Positions 16,529 through 26,437 of a stretch of DNA of 64,000 nucleotides are shown in pieces. Each line of letters begins with the position of its first letter. Positions within the stretch are counted from its first letter, which is position 1. The notes beneath the pieces were generated by a model. It saw only the letters and a list, made by a program, of their open reading frames with translations, ran no database searches and was not told the DNA's origin. The translations under genes were made by a program, and so were the position numbers. Origin of the DNA: an uncultured Aquimarina sp. (GTDB lineage: Bacteria; Bacteroidota; Bacteroidia; Flavobacteriales; Flavobacteriaceae); assembly GCA_947496355.1 (NCBI GenBank), contig CANMCO010000008.1, positions 1 to 64,000 of the forward strand, in the 5' to 3' direction.

Positions 16529-18796
16529 TTAAGCATTCTGTTTCTTAATTAAATTCAATGCAGAACCTTCGTTAAACCACTCTATCTGAGAAGCGTTATA
16601 AGTATGGTTTAACATGACTGTATCTTTTGAGCCATCTGCGTGTACAACTTCTAAAGTAAGTTGCTTATTTGGAGCAAATTGATCTAAATCAGTAAAGTTG
16701 AACGTATCATCTTCCTGTATTAAGTCATAATCCGCTTCGTTTACAAATGTTAACCCCAACATCCCTTGCTTTTTAAGGTTTGTTTCGTGTATACGCGCAA
16801 ATGATTTTACAATTACCGCCACGACACCTAAGTGTCTTGGTTCCATAGCTGCGTGCTCTCTTGAAGAACCTTCTCCATAATTATGATCTCCTACTACTAT
16901 TGAAGGTACACCGGCAGCTTTATATGCTCTTGCCGTATCTGGTACACCACCAAACTCTCCTGTTAATTGGCTTTTAACAAAGTTTGTTTTTTTACCAAAT
17001 GCATTAACGGCTCCTATTAAACAGTTATTAGAAATATTATCAAGATGACCTCTATAACGTAACCAAGGACCGGCCATAGAAATATGATCTGTAGTACATT
17101 TTCCGAAAGCTTTGATTAAAAGTTTTGCTCCTTTTACCTCATTGCCAATTGGCTCAAAAGGAGTTAACAATTGTAATCTTTCAGAAGTTTCACTCACCTT
17201 CACTTCTACACCACTACCATCTTCAACGGGGGCTAAATATCCATTATCTTTTACTTCAAAACCTTTAGGTGGTAATTCCCATCCTGTTGGTTCATCGAAC
17301 ATAACCTCTTCACCATTTTCATTAATCAACTTATCTGTCATTGGGTTGAAGTCTAAACGCCCTGCAACTGCAATAGCTGCTGTTAATTCTGGTGATGCAA
17401 CAAAGGCATGCGTATTAGGGTTACCATCTGCACGTTTAGCAAAGTTTCTATTAAAAGAGTGTACAATACTATTTTTTGGTGCATTTTTAGGGTCGCTATA
17501 TCTTGCCCATTGTCCTATACAAGGTCCACAAGCATTTGTAAATATTTTCGCATCAAGTTTTTCGAATATCCCAAGGATACCATCTCTATCTGCTGTATAT
17601 CTTACTTGTTCAGAACCTGGATTGATCCCTAGTTCTGCTTTCATTTTTAAACCTTTATCTAAAGCTTGTTGTGCGATCGAAGAGGCACGCGATAAATCTT
17701 CATAAGAAGAGTTTGTACAAGAACCAATTAACCCCCATTCTACCTGAATAGGCCAATCATTAGTTTTTGCTTTTTCTGTCATTGTTTTACCAACTTCAGT
17801 TGACAAATCTGGAGTAAAAGGTCCATTTAATAAGGGTCCTAATTCAGATAGATTAATTTCAATTACTTGATCGAAATATTGTTCCGGATCTGCATACACT
17901 TCGGGGTCCGCTGTTAAATGCTCTTTTACTTGGTTTGCTGCATCGGCTACATCTGCTCTTTCAGTAGCGCGTAAATAACGCTCCATAGACTCATCGTAAC
18001 CAAATGTAGATGTAGTTGCGCCAATTTCGGCACCCATATTACAAATAGTACCTTTTCCTGTACATGACATTGATGTTGCTCCAGGCCCGAAATATTCAAC
18101 AATAGCACCAGTTCCTCCTTTTACAGTAAGAATTTCTGCTACTTTTAAAATTACATCTTTTGGCGCAGTCCATCCCGATAACTTACCTGTTAATTTTACA
18201 CCTATTAACTTGGGAAATTTAAGCTCCCAAGGCATTCCGGCCATTACATCTACCGCATCTGCTCCTCCGACTCCAATAGCTACCATTCCTAATCCACCTG
18301 CATTAACTGTATGTGAATCTGTACCTATCATCATTCCTCCTGGAAAAGCATAATTTTCTAGAACTACTTGGTGAATAATCCCTGCTCCAGGTTTCCAAAA
18401 TCCGATTCCATATTTATCGGATACAGATTCTAAGAAGTTAAACACCTCACTACTAACATCATTAGCATGTTTTAAATCTGTCGCTGCGCCTTCCTTAGCT
18501 TGAATTAAGTGATCACAATGAACCGTGGTAGGCACTGCTACTTTATTCTTTCCTGCCTGCATAAATTGCAATAAAGCCATCTGTGCAGTTGCATCTTGGC
18601 AAGCAATACGGTCCGGTGCAAAATCAACATAATCCTTTCCTCTTGTAAATGCAGTATTTGCCTTACCATCCCAAAGATGTGAATATAAAATTTTCTCTGC
18701 TAATGTTAAAGGTTTACCGGTAATTTCACGTGCTGCATTTACACGTTCTGCTACCTGACTGTAGACCTTTTTTATCATATCGATATCGAATGCCAT
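16529..18796 (-). CDS. Aconitate hydratase (mitochondrial-type)
   Basis: A 755-residue TCA-cycle enzyme interconverting citrate and isocitrate. Ligands of the [4Fe-4S] cluster are Cys360 in '[13 protein letters not shown]' and Cys423/Cys426 in '[11 protein letters not shown]'. The C-terminal swivel domain has '[22 protein letters not shown]'. Length and motifs match the mitochondrial-type aconitase common in Bacteroidota rather than AcnB. Monocistronic, with its own terminator. Confidence 0.97.
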   Translation of the reverse strand: MAFDIDMIKKVYSQVAERVNAAREITGKPLTLAEKILYSHLWDGKANTAFTRGKDYVDFAPDRIACQDATAQMALLQFMQAGKNKVAVPTTVHCDHLIQAKEGAATDLKHANDVSSEVFNFLESVSDKYGIGFWKPGAGIIHQVVLENYAFPGGMMIGTDSHTVNAGGLGMVAIGVGGADAVDVMAGMPWELKFPKLIGVKLTGKLSGWTAPKDVILKVAEILTVKGGTGAIVEYFGPGATSMSCTGKGTICNMGAEIGATTSTFGYDESMERYLRATERADVADAANQVKEHLTADPEVYADPEQYFDQVIEINLSELGPLLNGPFTPDLSTEVGKTMTEKAKTNDWPIQVEWGLIGSCTNSSYEDLSRASSIAQQALDKGLKMKAELGINPGSEQVRYTADRDGILGIFEKLDAKIFTNACGPCIGQWARYSDPKNAPKNSIVHSFNRNFAKRADGNPNTHAFVASPELTAAIAVAGRLDFNPMTDKLINENGEEVMFDEPTGWELPPKGFEVKDNGYLAPVEDGSGVEVKVSETSERLQLLTPFEPIGNEVKGAKLLIKAFGKCTTDHISMAGPWLRYRGHLDNISNNCLIGAVNAFGKKTNFVKSQLTGEFGGVPDTARAYKAAGVPSIVVGDHNYGEGSSREHAAMEPRHLGVVAVIVKSFARIHETNLKKQGMLGLTFVNEADYDLIQEDDTFNFTDLDQFAPNKQLTLEVVHADGSKDTVMLNHTYNASQIEWFNEGSALNLIKKQNA

Positions 18797-19117
18797 ATAC
18801 TATTAGTTTTATGTATTGAAAAGTCTTGCGAAAATACGAATTTTAAAGGATTTTATTAAATGATTAGTCTTAATCCTATGTTTTTGCATTTTTCAAAAAA
18901 TAAGAGTGTTCATTTCTGGAAATTCATAAATTCCATTTAGGAATACTATAAAATCATTAAAAAAACATATAAGAAAATGACAAGCTATAATTATAATTTA
19001 CGAAAACGTTATAGTAAATCATTGAAAAATGATCAAAAAAAGACAAGTTTCTTTAACAAAGAAAAAAGTGAAGTCGGACAACTTCACTTTTGATACTTAA
19101 AAATTTATCTCAAAATC
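18797..19117. other. Intergenic region, 321 bp
   Basis: Holds the aconitase upstream region (a near-consensus TATTTTCG box on the minus strand near 18831-18838) and the terminator of the Spy-like gene at 19064-19091. A 38-codon plus-strand frame runs through that terminator and is not supported. Confidence 0.55.
19064..19091 (-). terminator. Terminator of Spy-like gene
   Basis: AAAAGTGAAGT and ACTTCACTTTT pair around CGGACA, 26 bases after the stop at 19118. The A-run on the plus strand is the T-tract on the minus strand. Confidence 0.88.
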
Positions 19118-19537
19118 CTAATTATCTTTTGAGTGTCTTTTTCTTTTCTTAAATTGTTCTTGTAATGCTAACTGTTCCTCGTTAAGAGAGGCATTAAACT
19201 TCTCTTTCCTATCTTTCATTACGGTCATGTGATTTTGACTCATTTCGCGTTGTTCTTCACTAAAAGTTGACCTCAACGCTTTTCTACGTTCTCGCTTTGC
19301 TATGCTTTTATCGTTTGCAATCTTTAGTTGTTCTTCTGAAAAAGTAGCCTCAAAAGCAGCTTTTTGTTGTTTTCTTAGCTGCTTCTGATTATCTAATTCG
19401 ATTTTCTGATCTTCAGAAAGACTTTGATAAAACTCCTTTTTCAATTCTTTGCGCCCTCTATGGTCATCATCAGATTGTGCGGATAGAGAAAACACACCAA
19501 TAAACATAGCCATTATGGCTGTTAATACACTTTTCAT
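19118..19537 (-). CDS. Small periplasmic Spy/CpxP-like charged helical protein
   Basis: A 139-residue protein with a signal peptide cleaved near 'SLSAQ', then a very charged, helical body. Four spaced motifs, 'SLSEDQKIE', 'TFSEEQLKI', 'TFSEEQREM' and 'SLNEEQLAL', recall the LTxxQ motifs of Spy and CpxP periplasmic chaperones, about 25-35 residues apart. The gene is alone, with terminator downstream. Chaperone or stress function is inference; sequence similarity outside the motifs is low complexity. Confidence 0.7.
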   Translation of the reverse strand: MKSVLTAIMAMFIGVFSLSAQSDDDHRGRKELKKEFYQSLSEDQKIELDNQKQLRKQQKAAFEATFSEEQLKIANDKSIAKRERRKALRSTFSEEQREMSQNHMTVMKDRKEKFNASLNEEQLALQEQFKKRKRHSKDN

Positions 19538-19693
19538 ACACTATAACTATTTATTCATATTAATTTATATGTAAGACTGTTATAGATAGAAAAGGTTTAA
19601 TAACCCTTAAAGAATTTTAAGAAAATCAATACACCACTATGAAACAGTGCACCTTAAGATTTTAAAAGCAGAAAATATTTAAGATTCTGGTTT

Positions 19694-20650
19694 CTAAAAA
19701 AGACTAGCAATAATATCTTCAATGCTAACGCCTTCTGCCTCTGCTTTGTAGTTTTTAATGATACGGTGCCTAAGAATTCCCATAGCCACAGATTGAACAT
19801 CTTCAATATCAGGAGAAAATTTTCCTTTGATCGCTGCATTTGCCTTGGCTGCCAGAATAAGATTCTGAGATGCTCTTGGACCAGCTCCCCAATCAATATA
19901 ATTTTTAACTAGATCTGTTGCAGAATCACCGCCTGGCCTTGTTTTTCCTACTATTCCTACTGCATACTCTATAACATTATCAGCTACGGGAATACGACGA
20001 ATAAGGTGCTGAAAATCTATTATCTCCTGAGAAGTAAACAATGCATTGATCGTTTGAGTAGTATCGCCAGTTGTACTTTTAACCACGTCGACCTCTTCTT
20101 GAAAACTTGGATATTTTAACTCTATCGCAAACATAAATCTATCCAATTGCGCTTCTGGTAGTGGATAGGTTCCTTCTTGTTCGATTGGATTTTGTGTGGC
20201 GAGAACAAAATATGGTAAATCTAATTTATAATGATGTCCCGCTACTGTTACAGCCCTTTCCTGCATTGCCTCTAATAATGCTGCTTGTGTTTTGGGCGGA
20301 GTACGGTTAATTTCATCTGCTAAAATAATGTTAGAAAAAACGGGGCCTTTGATAAATTTGAAGTGCCTGGTTTCATCGAGTATTTCGCTTCCTAATATAT
20401 CACTAGGCATGAGATCTGGAGTAAACTGAATTCGTTTAAAATCTAGCCCTAAAGCTTGTGATATTGTATTAACCATTAACGTTTTGGCTAATCCTGGAAC
20501 ACCGATTAATAATGCATGGCCGCCAGAGAAAACAGAAATAAGAATCTGATCGATAACCTTTTCTTGCCCAATAATTACTTTGGATATTTCTTTTTTGAGT
20601 TCGGAATGTTTTTTTACCAGTTTCTCTACAGCTGCTACGTCGTCTGACAT
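19694..20650 (-). CDS. MoxR-type AAA+ ATPase
   Basis: A 318-residue AAA+ ATPase. Walker A is 'GVPGLAKT' (50-57), Walker B 'NIILADEINR' (107-116), sensor 1 'VLATQNPIEQEGTYPLPEAQLDRF', and the C-terminal lid ends with a basic pair in 'LRHRIIKNY'. MoxR proteins act as chaperones for VWA-domain partners, usually encoded next door, but none follows here. It starts 7 bases after the second SurA-type gene and closes the four-gene folding operon. Confidence 0.93.
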   Translation of the reverse strand: MSDDVAAVEKLVKKHSELKKEISKVIIGQEKVIDQILISVFSGGHALLIGVPGLAKTLMVNTISQALGLDFKRIQFTPDLMPSDILGSEILDETRHFKFIKGPVFSNIILADEINRTPPKTQAALLEAMQERAVTVAGHHYKLDLPYFVLATQNPIEQEGTYPLPEAQLDRFMFAIELKYPSFQEEVDVVKSTTGDTTQTINALFTSQEIIDFQHLIRRIPVADNVIEYAVGIVGKTRPGGDSATDLVKNYIDWGAGPRASQNLILAAKANAAIKGKFSPDIEDVQSVAMGILRHRIIKNYKAEAEGVSIEDIIASLF

Positions 20651-20657
20651 ATTTTTT

Positions 20658-22145
20658 TTATTTTTTTAACCAGTTTCCGCTATAGTCGCAGTCTCTGTAC
20701 TCACCATTTATTTTTATATAAGTATCCATTATTTTTTCATTCTGCCATTTTCTAATAGCATCTATTTGCTTTTTTCTAATCGCCAACTCCTGAATTTTAA
20801 GATAGTCTTGTGCATAATCTGCAATGTGCTCATCATATCTTTTAAGCACGGTAATAAGCTTATATTTCTTTCGGCCTTGACGGTCCTGATCAGGAATAAC
20901 TAATGAAACATCGTTTGTTTTTAATTTAGACACTTGGTCATACAATATAGGATCAATTTTGGTAAGTTCAAAATGAGTATCTCCTGTAGTTGGATTAAGC
21001 AATTGTCCTCCATCTTCACGAGTCTCTTTTTCATCACTAAATTTTCTAGCGGCTTCTTTAAAATCAATTGTACCAGAAATAATGGTCGTTCTAAGCGAAT
21101 CTATTAACTTTTTTGCTTTATCGACACTTTGTCTGGTTACTTCTGGAGTTAATAATATATGCCTTACATCAATCTCTTCACCTCTTATCTTATCGACCTT
21201 AACAATATGCCAACCAAAATCTGTTTTAAACGGCTCACTTACCTCTCCCTCTTGTAGACTAAAAGCAACATCTTTAAATTCTTTGGCAAAATTTGTTTGG
21301 CGATCCAAGGTATATTTTCCTCCTGTAGATTTAGACCCAGGATCTTGTGAATACAACACAGCTTTTGTAGCAAAACTACTTCCCTTTTCAACAATATCCT
21401 CTCTAAATTGATTAAGCCTATCAACTACCTTCTGTTCCTCTTCCTCTGGTATTTCTGGCTCTATAACAATCTGAGCTAACTCAACTTCAGTTCCAAAAAG
21501 TGGTCTTTCAGATTCTGGAATTTCATCAAAGAACTCTCTTATCTCTTCTGGAGTAATTTCAATACCATCAATAATTTTGGTTCTCATTCTCTCTGAAAGT
21601 CTATTTGCTTTATTTATTTCAAATAGCTCTTTTCTAAAATCATCAATGTTATCTTTTTTATAGAACCGAAGAACCTTATCCAATGAACCTAATTCATTAG
21701 TCATATAACTAAGCTGTTGGTCCACCATAGAATTTACTTCTGCATCCCTTACCTCTATACTATCCTGAACCGCATGATGAGCGTATAATTTGTTCTCGAA
21801 TAAACTTCCCGCCAACTCACAACGACTTACATCATTTGCAGAGACACCTTCACTTATTAATTGTTTATAGGCAATATCTATATCGCTATCTAATATTACG
21901 CTTTCACCAATAACAGCAGCTACACCATCCACTTTTGTTCTTTGAAATGGTTTTATGGGGTCTTTTGTTACTTTTAAGGAGTCTACTACTGTATTTATCG
22001 TATCTTTCTTTGCTAACGTATCATTAGCTACATCTGTAATAACCTCTTGTGCATAAAGCTGCGAACCAATACTTATCGAAAATATTGCAGTTAGTAATAA
22101 GGTAGTTTTAATTGTAGACTTCAAATTGTTTGTTCTCGACTGCAT
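20658..22145 (-). CDS. SurA-like periplasmic peptidyl-prolyl isomerase
   Basis: A 495-residue protein with signal peptide ('IGSQLYAQ'), then a SurA-type N-terminal helical domain ('VDGVAAVIGESVILDSDIDIAYKQL') and two parvulin units. The first (about 220-320) ends with 'FKTDFGWHIVKV', and the second has 'DVRHILLTPEV'. It should assist outer-membrane protein folding. Its ATG lies inside the end of the preceding gene (38-base overlap), so expression is coupled. MoxR follows after 7 bases. Confidence 0.9.
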   Translation of the reverse strand: MQSRTNNLKSTIKTTLLLTAIFSISIGSQLYAQEVITDVANDTLAKKDTINTVVDSLKVTKDPIKPFQRTKVDGVAAVIGESVILDSDIDIAYKQLISEGVSANDVSRCELAGSLFENKLYAHHAVQDSIEVRDAEVNSMVDQQLSYMTNELGSLDKVLRFYKKDNIDDFRKELFEINKANRLSERMRTKIIDGIEITPEEIREFFDEIPESERPLFGTEVELAQIVIEPEIPEEEEQKVVDRLNQFREDIVEKGSSFATKAVLYSQDPGSKSTGGKYTLDRQTNFAKEFKDVAFSLQEGEVSEPFKTDFGWHIVKVDKIRGEEIDVRHILLTPEVTRQSVDKAKKLIDSLRTTIISGTIDFKEAARKFSDEKETREDGGQLLNPTTGDTHFELTKIDPILYDQVSKLKTNDVSLVIPDQDRQGRKKYKLITVLKRYDEHIADYAQDYLKIQELAIRKKQIDAIRKWQNEKIMDTYIKINGEYRDCDYSGNWLKK

Positions 22146-22953
22146 CTCTTGTAATATCTTTTTCTATTTTTTTTATCAGCTCTAGCTTTCTCTTATTTAT
22201 AATGATCTGCCTTATGGTAGGTTTGATATATTCTAATGGAGCTATTTCTTTACGCTTCAGAACATCTTTAACTTTCACCATATATATTCCTGTTGAATCC
22301 CTGAGTTGCATATATTTCCCACTTCTCAGTAATTTTGACTTATCTTGTTTTTTTAGAATCCTGATTCTATTTAAAACTTGATCAAATCTTACCCAGGCAG
22401 AATCATTTAATGAAAAAGCAAGATATTCTTCTTTTTTCGTTCTAAGCTCTTCTATATCTTCTTCATTAAAACGATTTAATTGTCGCTGTGTTGCAACAAT
22501 ATTTCCATAACCCGGTGGCAAATGTAAGTAACGTAACTTTACTAATTCCTCATTAAGATTAAAATTTTCTAAATTTTGATTATAATATGATTCGAGGTCC
22601 TGTTCTGTCACCTCCATATCTATAGATTTGTTAATCACTGCATTCTTGTAAGCATTAATATATAATGTACTTTGATAGCTTTCTACAAGATCATCAAACT
22701 CTTTAAGCTCACCCTCTGTAAGATTCCTTTTTGCCTGATCAATAAATAATTGACGCGTTGCCCAAGTATTAATATAGTTATTCACAATATTAATACTATC
22801 TTGTTTTGAAGTGTTTTTAGGTACTAGATCCTTGATATCGTCTTTATACAAATAAGTTTCATTAACTCTTGCAATAGTTTCTTTTTTTATTTGATCGCCA
22901 AATTTCTGACAAGAAACGATTACCACCAATAATATAAATATGCTATATCTCAT
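22108..22953 (-). CDS. SurA-related lipoprotein, folding operon
   Basis: A 281-residue lipoprotein (lipobox VVSC, about residue 15). The N-terminal half ('ARVNETYLYKDDIKDLVP', helices, 'DLVESYQSTLYINAYKNAVI', 'DLESYYNQNLENF') is like the SurA/PpiC chaperone domain. A clear parvulin catalytic core is absent: the region where it would lie contains 'LRYLHLPPG' and later 'TGIYMVKVKDV' but is short. It may be a chaperone without isomerase activity. It begins directly after the upstream parvulin gene (stop at 22954) and overlaps the next by 38 bases. Confidence 0.78.
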   Translation of the reverse strand: MRYSIFILLVVIVSCQKFGDQIKKETIARVNETYLYKDDIKDLVPKNTSKQDSINIVNNYINTWATRQLFIDQAKRNLTEGELKEFDDLVESYQSTLYINAYKNAVINKSIDMEVTEQDLESYYNQNLENFNLNEELVKLRYLHLPPGYGNIVATQRQLNRFNEEDIEELRTKKEEYLAFSLNDSAWVRFDQVLNRIRILKKQDKSKLLRSGKYMQLRDSTGIYMVKVKDVLKRKEIAPLEYIKPTIRQIIINKRKLELIKKIEKDITRDAVENKQFEVYN

Positions 22954-24909
22954 TTATTTAGATAATTCTTTTTTTATCTTTTTTAAAGATTTTTTATCAA
23001 CCTTAACACTATACTTGGTCTTAAGTTGATCTAACCAATCATTTTCTAAACTCTCTTGAAAGTCATTAATTATTTCCCCTTTAATATCTTCGAAGCTTTT
23101 GATTTTGGAAGGTAGTATTTCTTTAACCATAATCAAAGTAATAAAATTCTCTTCTTTGACTACTGTAATTTTATCTTTCTCTGCTAAAAAGTCCTGCGGA
23201 AATTCATCTATTCCTTTTTCTAATTCTTCTTCTGAAAAAATTACCAAAACAACATCTCCTTTATTGATTTCTTTTTTTATTTCCTTAACTGATTTTTGTT
23301 CTTCTAAAAGTTGTTTTACTTTTTCAATGTTTTCAAGTTTTGATGAAGACGCTTTTAGAACTTTATATGTTTCATTTTGAGTATACGCTTCTTTTCTAGA
23401 TTCATAAAACTTTTTAAGTCCAACAGTATCTGTTTTTGAGGTATTCCAAATTTTGGATTCCATTAGATCAAAAAGCAAAAGTCCATCACGATATTCGCCA
23501 ATCACATTGGCAAAATCCTGATTATCTTCTTCTAAATGTTTTTCATAGTACGTTAAAAGTGTCGATGCCTCGAATTGAGAATATGCTTCTTCAACAAAAG
23601 TTGGAACATTTGTATCTTTCGTAACTCTTACTTTCTTACTAAAGAAAAACTTTATAAAATCATTATAGGTATATAGCTCTTTTTTTATTTTAAATAATTC
23701 TTTATTCAAGTATTCATCCTTAGGCACATCCCATCCCTTTTCAAAAATAGAATCTGGAACAACTTCTTTGAAATAATCAACTGCTTCTTGATTACGAATA
23801 ATGCTATATTTTTCTTTTAGTGAATTAATAAACGAGGTAGTAACTAATTTTGATCTACTATCTCTCTTCACTTTTTTGATCAATTCGTCTTTTTGTTCTT
23901 CAAAAGACTGCAGAGGGTGCTTTTCTAATAATTTTATAATATGCCAACCATATTTAGTCTTTACGGGTTCAGAAAGTTCTCCTTTATTTTGAAGACTAAA
24001 TGCAACTTTTTCAAATTTTTCAGAATTCAGCGCTCCTTGGCTAAAACGTCTGATCTCTCCACCATCTACTGCAGTACTGGGATCATCACTATATTGTTTT
24101 GCTAGAGAAGCAAAAGGAACTCCTTGATCAAGCTGTTGTGAAATCTCTTTTACTCTTGCCTTTGCTTCTTCATCTGTTCTGCTATCATTAATAGCAACCA
24201 TAATATGAGCTACAGAAACTTCACCAAGTCTTTTTTCTCGTTTGTGAACCTTAAGAATATGGTAACCAAATTGAGTTCTAAAAGGTTTAGAAAGTTCTCC
24301 CACCTTGGTTTTATAGGCAGCATCTTCAAATGAGTACACCATTCTAAAGGCAGAAAACCAACCTAGGTTCCCATTGTTTTTAGATACAGATGGGTCTTGA
24401 CTATAGGTCTTGGCTACATCTTCAAATTTCTCTCCATTGTTAATTTTATCTCTAGCTTCGGTAATTTTTTGGTAAGCCGATGTAGTGTCTTTAGGTGAAG
24501 CATTTGGGCTTACCGTTATTAAAATATGGCTCGCATTTATTCTTTCCTGGGAGCGATTATATGCTTCTTTCACTAAAGCTTCTGAAGTTCTAGTATCTGT
24601 AAGGTAACCAGCAGCCAATTGTTTTTTATAACCATTTAACTCTTTCAAGTAAGACTCCTTTTTATCTAAGCCCAAAGCCTGAGCTTCTCTAAGCTTTAAT
24701 TTGTAGTTTATAAACAACTCTAAATATTCATCGATATCTTTTTGAGAATCATCTTTGACCAAATCAATATTCTTAAGATATACTCTCTTAAATTCTGATA
24801 TATATACAGGTGAGTTATCAACTGTAAGCAATACTTCTTCTTCCTGTTGTGCATTTGCTAACCCGAAAAAAATAAACCCGAAAAAAAATATCAAAGATTT
24901 TTTGTGCAT
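22954..24909 (-). CDS. Two-parvulin periplasmic peptidyl-prolyl isomerase
   Basis: A 651-residue protein with signal peptide (cleavage after 'FGLANAQ'). The chaperone-type N-terminus (about 22-115) is followed by parvulin 1 ('ASHILITVSPNA' to 'FRTQFGYHILKVHKRE', about 125-230) and parvulin 2 ('VAHIMVAIND' to 'VKTKYGWHIIKLLEKHP', about 235-335). A long helical C-terminal part contains a further isomerase-like tail. First gene of the operon leading to MoxR. Likely role: folding or escort of outer-membrane and secreted proteins, which are many in this genome. Confidence 0.9.
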   Translation of the reverse strand: MHKKSLIFFFGFIFFGLANAQQEEEVLLTVDNSPVYISEFKRVYLKNIDLVKDDSQKDIDEYLELFINYKLKLREAQALGLDKKESYLKELNGYKKQLAAGYLTDTRTSEALVKEAYNRSQERINASHILITVSPNASPKDTTSAYQKITEARDKINNGEKFEDVAKTYSQDPSVSKNNGNLGWFSAFRMVYSFEDAAYKTKVGELSKPFRTQFGYHILKVHKREKRLGEVSVAHIMVAINDSRTDEEAKARVKEISQQLDQGVPFASLAKQYSDDPSTAVDGGEIRRFSQGALNSEKFEKVAFSLQNKGELSEPVKTKYGWHIIKLLEKHPLQSFEEQKDELIKKVKRDSRSKLVTTSFINSLKEKYSIIRNQEAVDYFKEVVPDSIFEKGWDVPKDEYLNKELFKIKKELYTYNDFIKFFFSKKVRVTKDTNVPTFVEEAYSQFEASTLLTYYEKHLEEDNQDFANVIGEYRDGLLLFDLMESKIWNTSKTDTVGLKKFYESRKEAYTQNETYKVLKASSSKLENIEKVKQLLEEQKSVKEIKKEINKGDVVLVIFSEEELEKGIDEFPQDFLAEKDKITVVKEENFITLIMVKEILPSKIKSFEDIKGEIINDFQESLENDWLDQLKTKYSVKVDKKSLKKIKKELSK

Positions 24910-25078
24910 AGTAATTTTGTGATGAAGTCCCTTAACCGGACAAAAATAATAATATTAAGATGTTTTACAAGCTACTTTTCTAACGAAGCTATATGTTGTA
25001 TTAGTATTAACTTTTAAAACTTTTACGATCTACGTATATTGTATGCGCTAAACAAACTAACAAACAAAAGATTAAATC

Positions 25079-25531
25079 ATGGAGTATACATTAGATATTG
25101 AGATAAAATTACCTAGAAATGAGGTGGTTGCAAAATTTGACAGTGAGGAAAACCTGAAGCATTGGCAAAAAGGATTTGTAAGCATGGAACATTTAAGTGG
25201 CGCAAAAGGAAAAACCGGTGCCACTTCAAAATTGAAATATAAGATGGGAAAAAGAGAGTTCGAGATGATAGAGACCATAACTCTTTTGGATCCTCCCGAA
25301 GCGTTTCATCTCACTTTTGATGCTAAAAATGTTTATAATATCCAGGAAAATCACTTTGAGGAGCTTCCTAATGGCAATACGAAATGGATTTCCAAAAACG
25401 AATTTAAATTCAGTGGATTCATGAAAATAATGGGGTTCTTAATGCCGGGAGCATTTAAGAAGCAATCTTATGCATACATGACCGATTTTAAATCTTTTGC
25501 CGAAGAAGGAAAAAGCGTATTAAATAATTAA
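25079..25531 (+). CDS. SRPBCC-family protein
   Basis: A 150-residue START/Bet v1-like (polyketide cyclase) fold: 'EYTLDIEIKLPRNEVVAKFDSEENLKHWQKGFVSMEHLSG', then 'GKRRFEM'-type central strands and 'NTKWISKNEFKFSGFMKIMGFLMPGAFKKQS' before the long C-terminal helix. These proteins bind hydrophobic ligands; no ligand can be inferred. The next gene overlaps its stop by one base (TAATG), so the two are co-translated. Confidence 0.85.
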   Translation: MEYTLDIEIKLPRNEVVAKFDSEENLKHWQKGFVSMEHLSGAKGKTGATSKLKYKMGKREFEMIETITLLDPPEAFHLTFDAKNVYNIQENHFEELPNGNTKWISKNEFKFSGFMKIMGFLMPGAFKKQSYAYMTDFKSFAEEGKSVLNN

Positions 25532-25770
25532 TGGAAAGAAAACTCAAACTAATCTGGGATTTTAAAGGTCCCAATGCAAGTAAAACGGCTCAACATCATG
25601 AGATTCATCTTAAAGAATATATATCCTTAGAAAAATTATCTCTTGATATCACCGGCTATTTGGACTTAACAGAAATGCATAGCATTGCTTATATGGTTGT
25701 AACAGATTCTGAAATGAGAGTGGTTAGAGATACCTTAAAACCACACAGAGGCCAGTTGTATGAGCAATAA
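25531..25770 (+). CDS. Conserved small hypothetical protein
   Basis: A 79-residue soluble protein, no signal peptide. It has 'LIWDFKGPNASKTAQHHEIHLKEY' and 'HSIAYMVVTDSEMRVVRDTLKPHRG'; the His residues are spread and no known motif emerges. It resembles small flavobacterial proteins of unknown function found next to SRPBCC genes. Coupled to the SRPBCC gene by a one-base TAATG overlap. Reality of the gene is supported by this overlap and by its compact folded-looking composition. Confidence 0.75.
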   Translation: MERKLKLIWDFKGPNASKTAQHHEIHLKEYISLEKLSLDITGYLDLTEMHSIAYMVVTDSEMRVVRDTLKPHRGQLYEQ

Positions 25771-25857
25771 ATTTTCAAAAATATATTGATTGGTACGGAT
25801 ATTGTCTTAGACCTTTTATATTTGCAAAAGTTTAAAAATCAGTAAACAAAAATTCAA

Positions 25858-26376
25858 ATGAAGAAAGTAATATTATCAATCTTAGTATTAGCAACAAGTT
25901 TTCAATTAAGCGCACAATCAAAAACAGGAACAATAGACACAGAATTTATTCTTTCTAAAATGCCAGAACTCGTAAAAGTTCAGGAAGATTTAAAAGCTTA
26001 CAATACCAAATTAGAGGGGCAGTTGAAGGTAAAGGTAGATGAATACCAAGCTAAAGTGAAAGAATATCAAGAAAAAGTAGCTTCTTTTACTGAACCAATG
26101 AAAAAAACAAAACAAGAAGAAATCATTAATTTAGAAAATGATATTGCAAAATTCCGTCAGAATGGGTCACAATTAGTTCAATTAGAGCAAAACAAATTAT
26201 TACAGCCGTTATATCAGAAAATTGGCAAAGCACTTGAAGAAGTTGCAAAAGCCGAAAAATATACTCAAGTGTTCACAATCACTACTAGTGGATTAGCATA
26301 TATCGACCCTAACTATGATGTTACAAAAACAGTTATGGCTAAGTTAGGAATCAAGGAAGAAGCAACTAAACAGTAA
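25858..26376 (+). CDS. Skp/OmpH-family periplasmic chaperone
   Basis: A 172-residue protein with signal peptide (cleavage after 'FQLSAQ'), then 'KTGTIDTEFILSKMPELVKVQEDL', the usual OmpH start, a long coiled coil (about 45-115, 'VKVDEYQAKVKEYQEKV') and the C-terminal 'YTQVFTITTSGLAYIDPNYDVT'. Skp holds unfolded outer-membrane proteins in the periplasm. It is near, but not in, the SurA/PpiC operon. A bidirectional terminator follows, shared with guaB. Confidence 0.93.
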   Translation: MKKVILSILVLATSFQLSAQSKTGTIDTEFILSKMPELVKVQEDLKAYNTKLEGQLKVKVDEYQAKVKEYQEKVASFTEPMKKTKQEEIINLENDIAKFRQNGSQLVQLEQNKLLQPLYQKIGKALEEVAKAEKYTQVFTITTSGLAYIDPNYDVTKTVMAKLGIKEEATKQ

Positions 26377-26386
26377 AAACTGTTTG

Positions 26387-26426
26387 ACACGTCCTAAATA
26401 ATCTGTATTGCTTATTTAGGACGTGT
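26387..26426. terminator. Bidirectional terminator between skp-like gene and guaB
   Basis: ACACGTCCTAAATAA and TTATTTAGGACGTGT pair perfectly (15 bp) with a 10-nt loop, between two converging stops at 26376 and 26438. Confidence 0.9.
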
Positions 26427-26437
26427 TAATATTTTGA

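Noticed and set aside
16529..18796. Open plus-strand frames inside aconitase and inside guaB.
   Set aside because: The opposite strand carries complete enzymes with all catalytic motifs; the antisense frames have no start context.
18976..19092. A 38-codon plus-strand frame upstream of the Spy-like gene terminator.
   Set aside because: Its 3' end runs through the perfect terminator hairpin of the minus-strand gene, and the composition (Lys/Asn/Ser-rich) looks like translated spacer.
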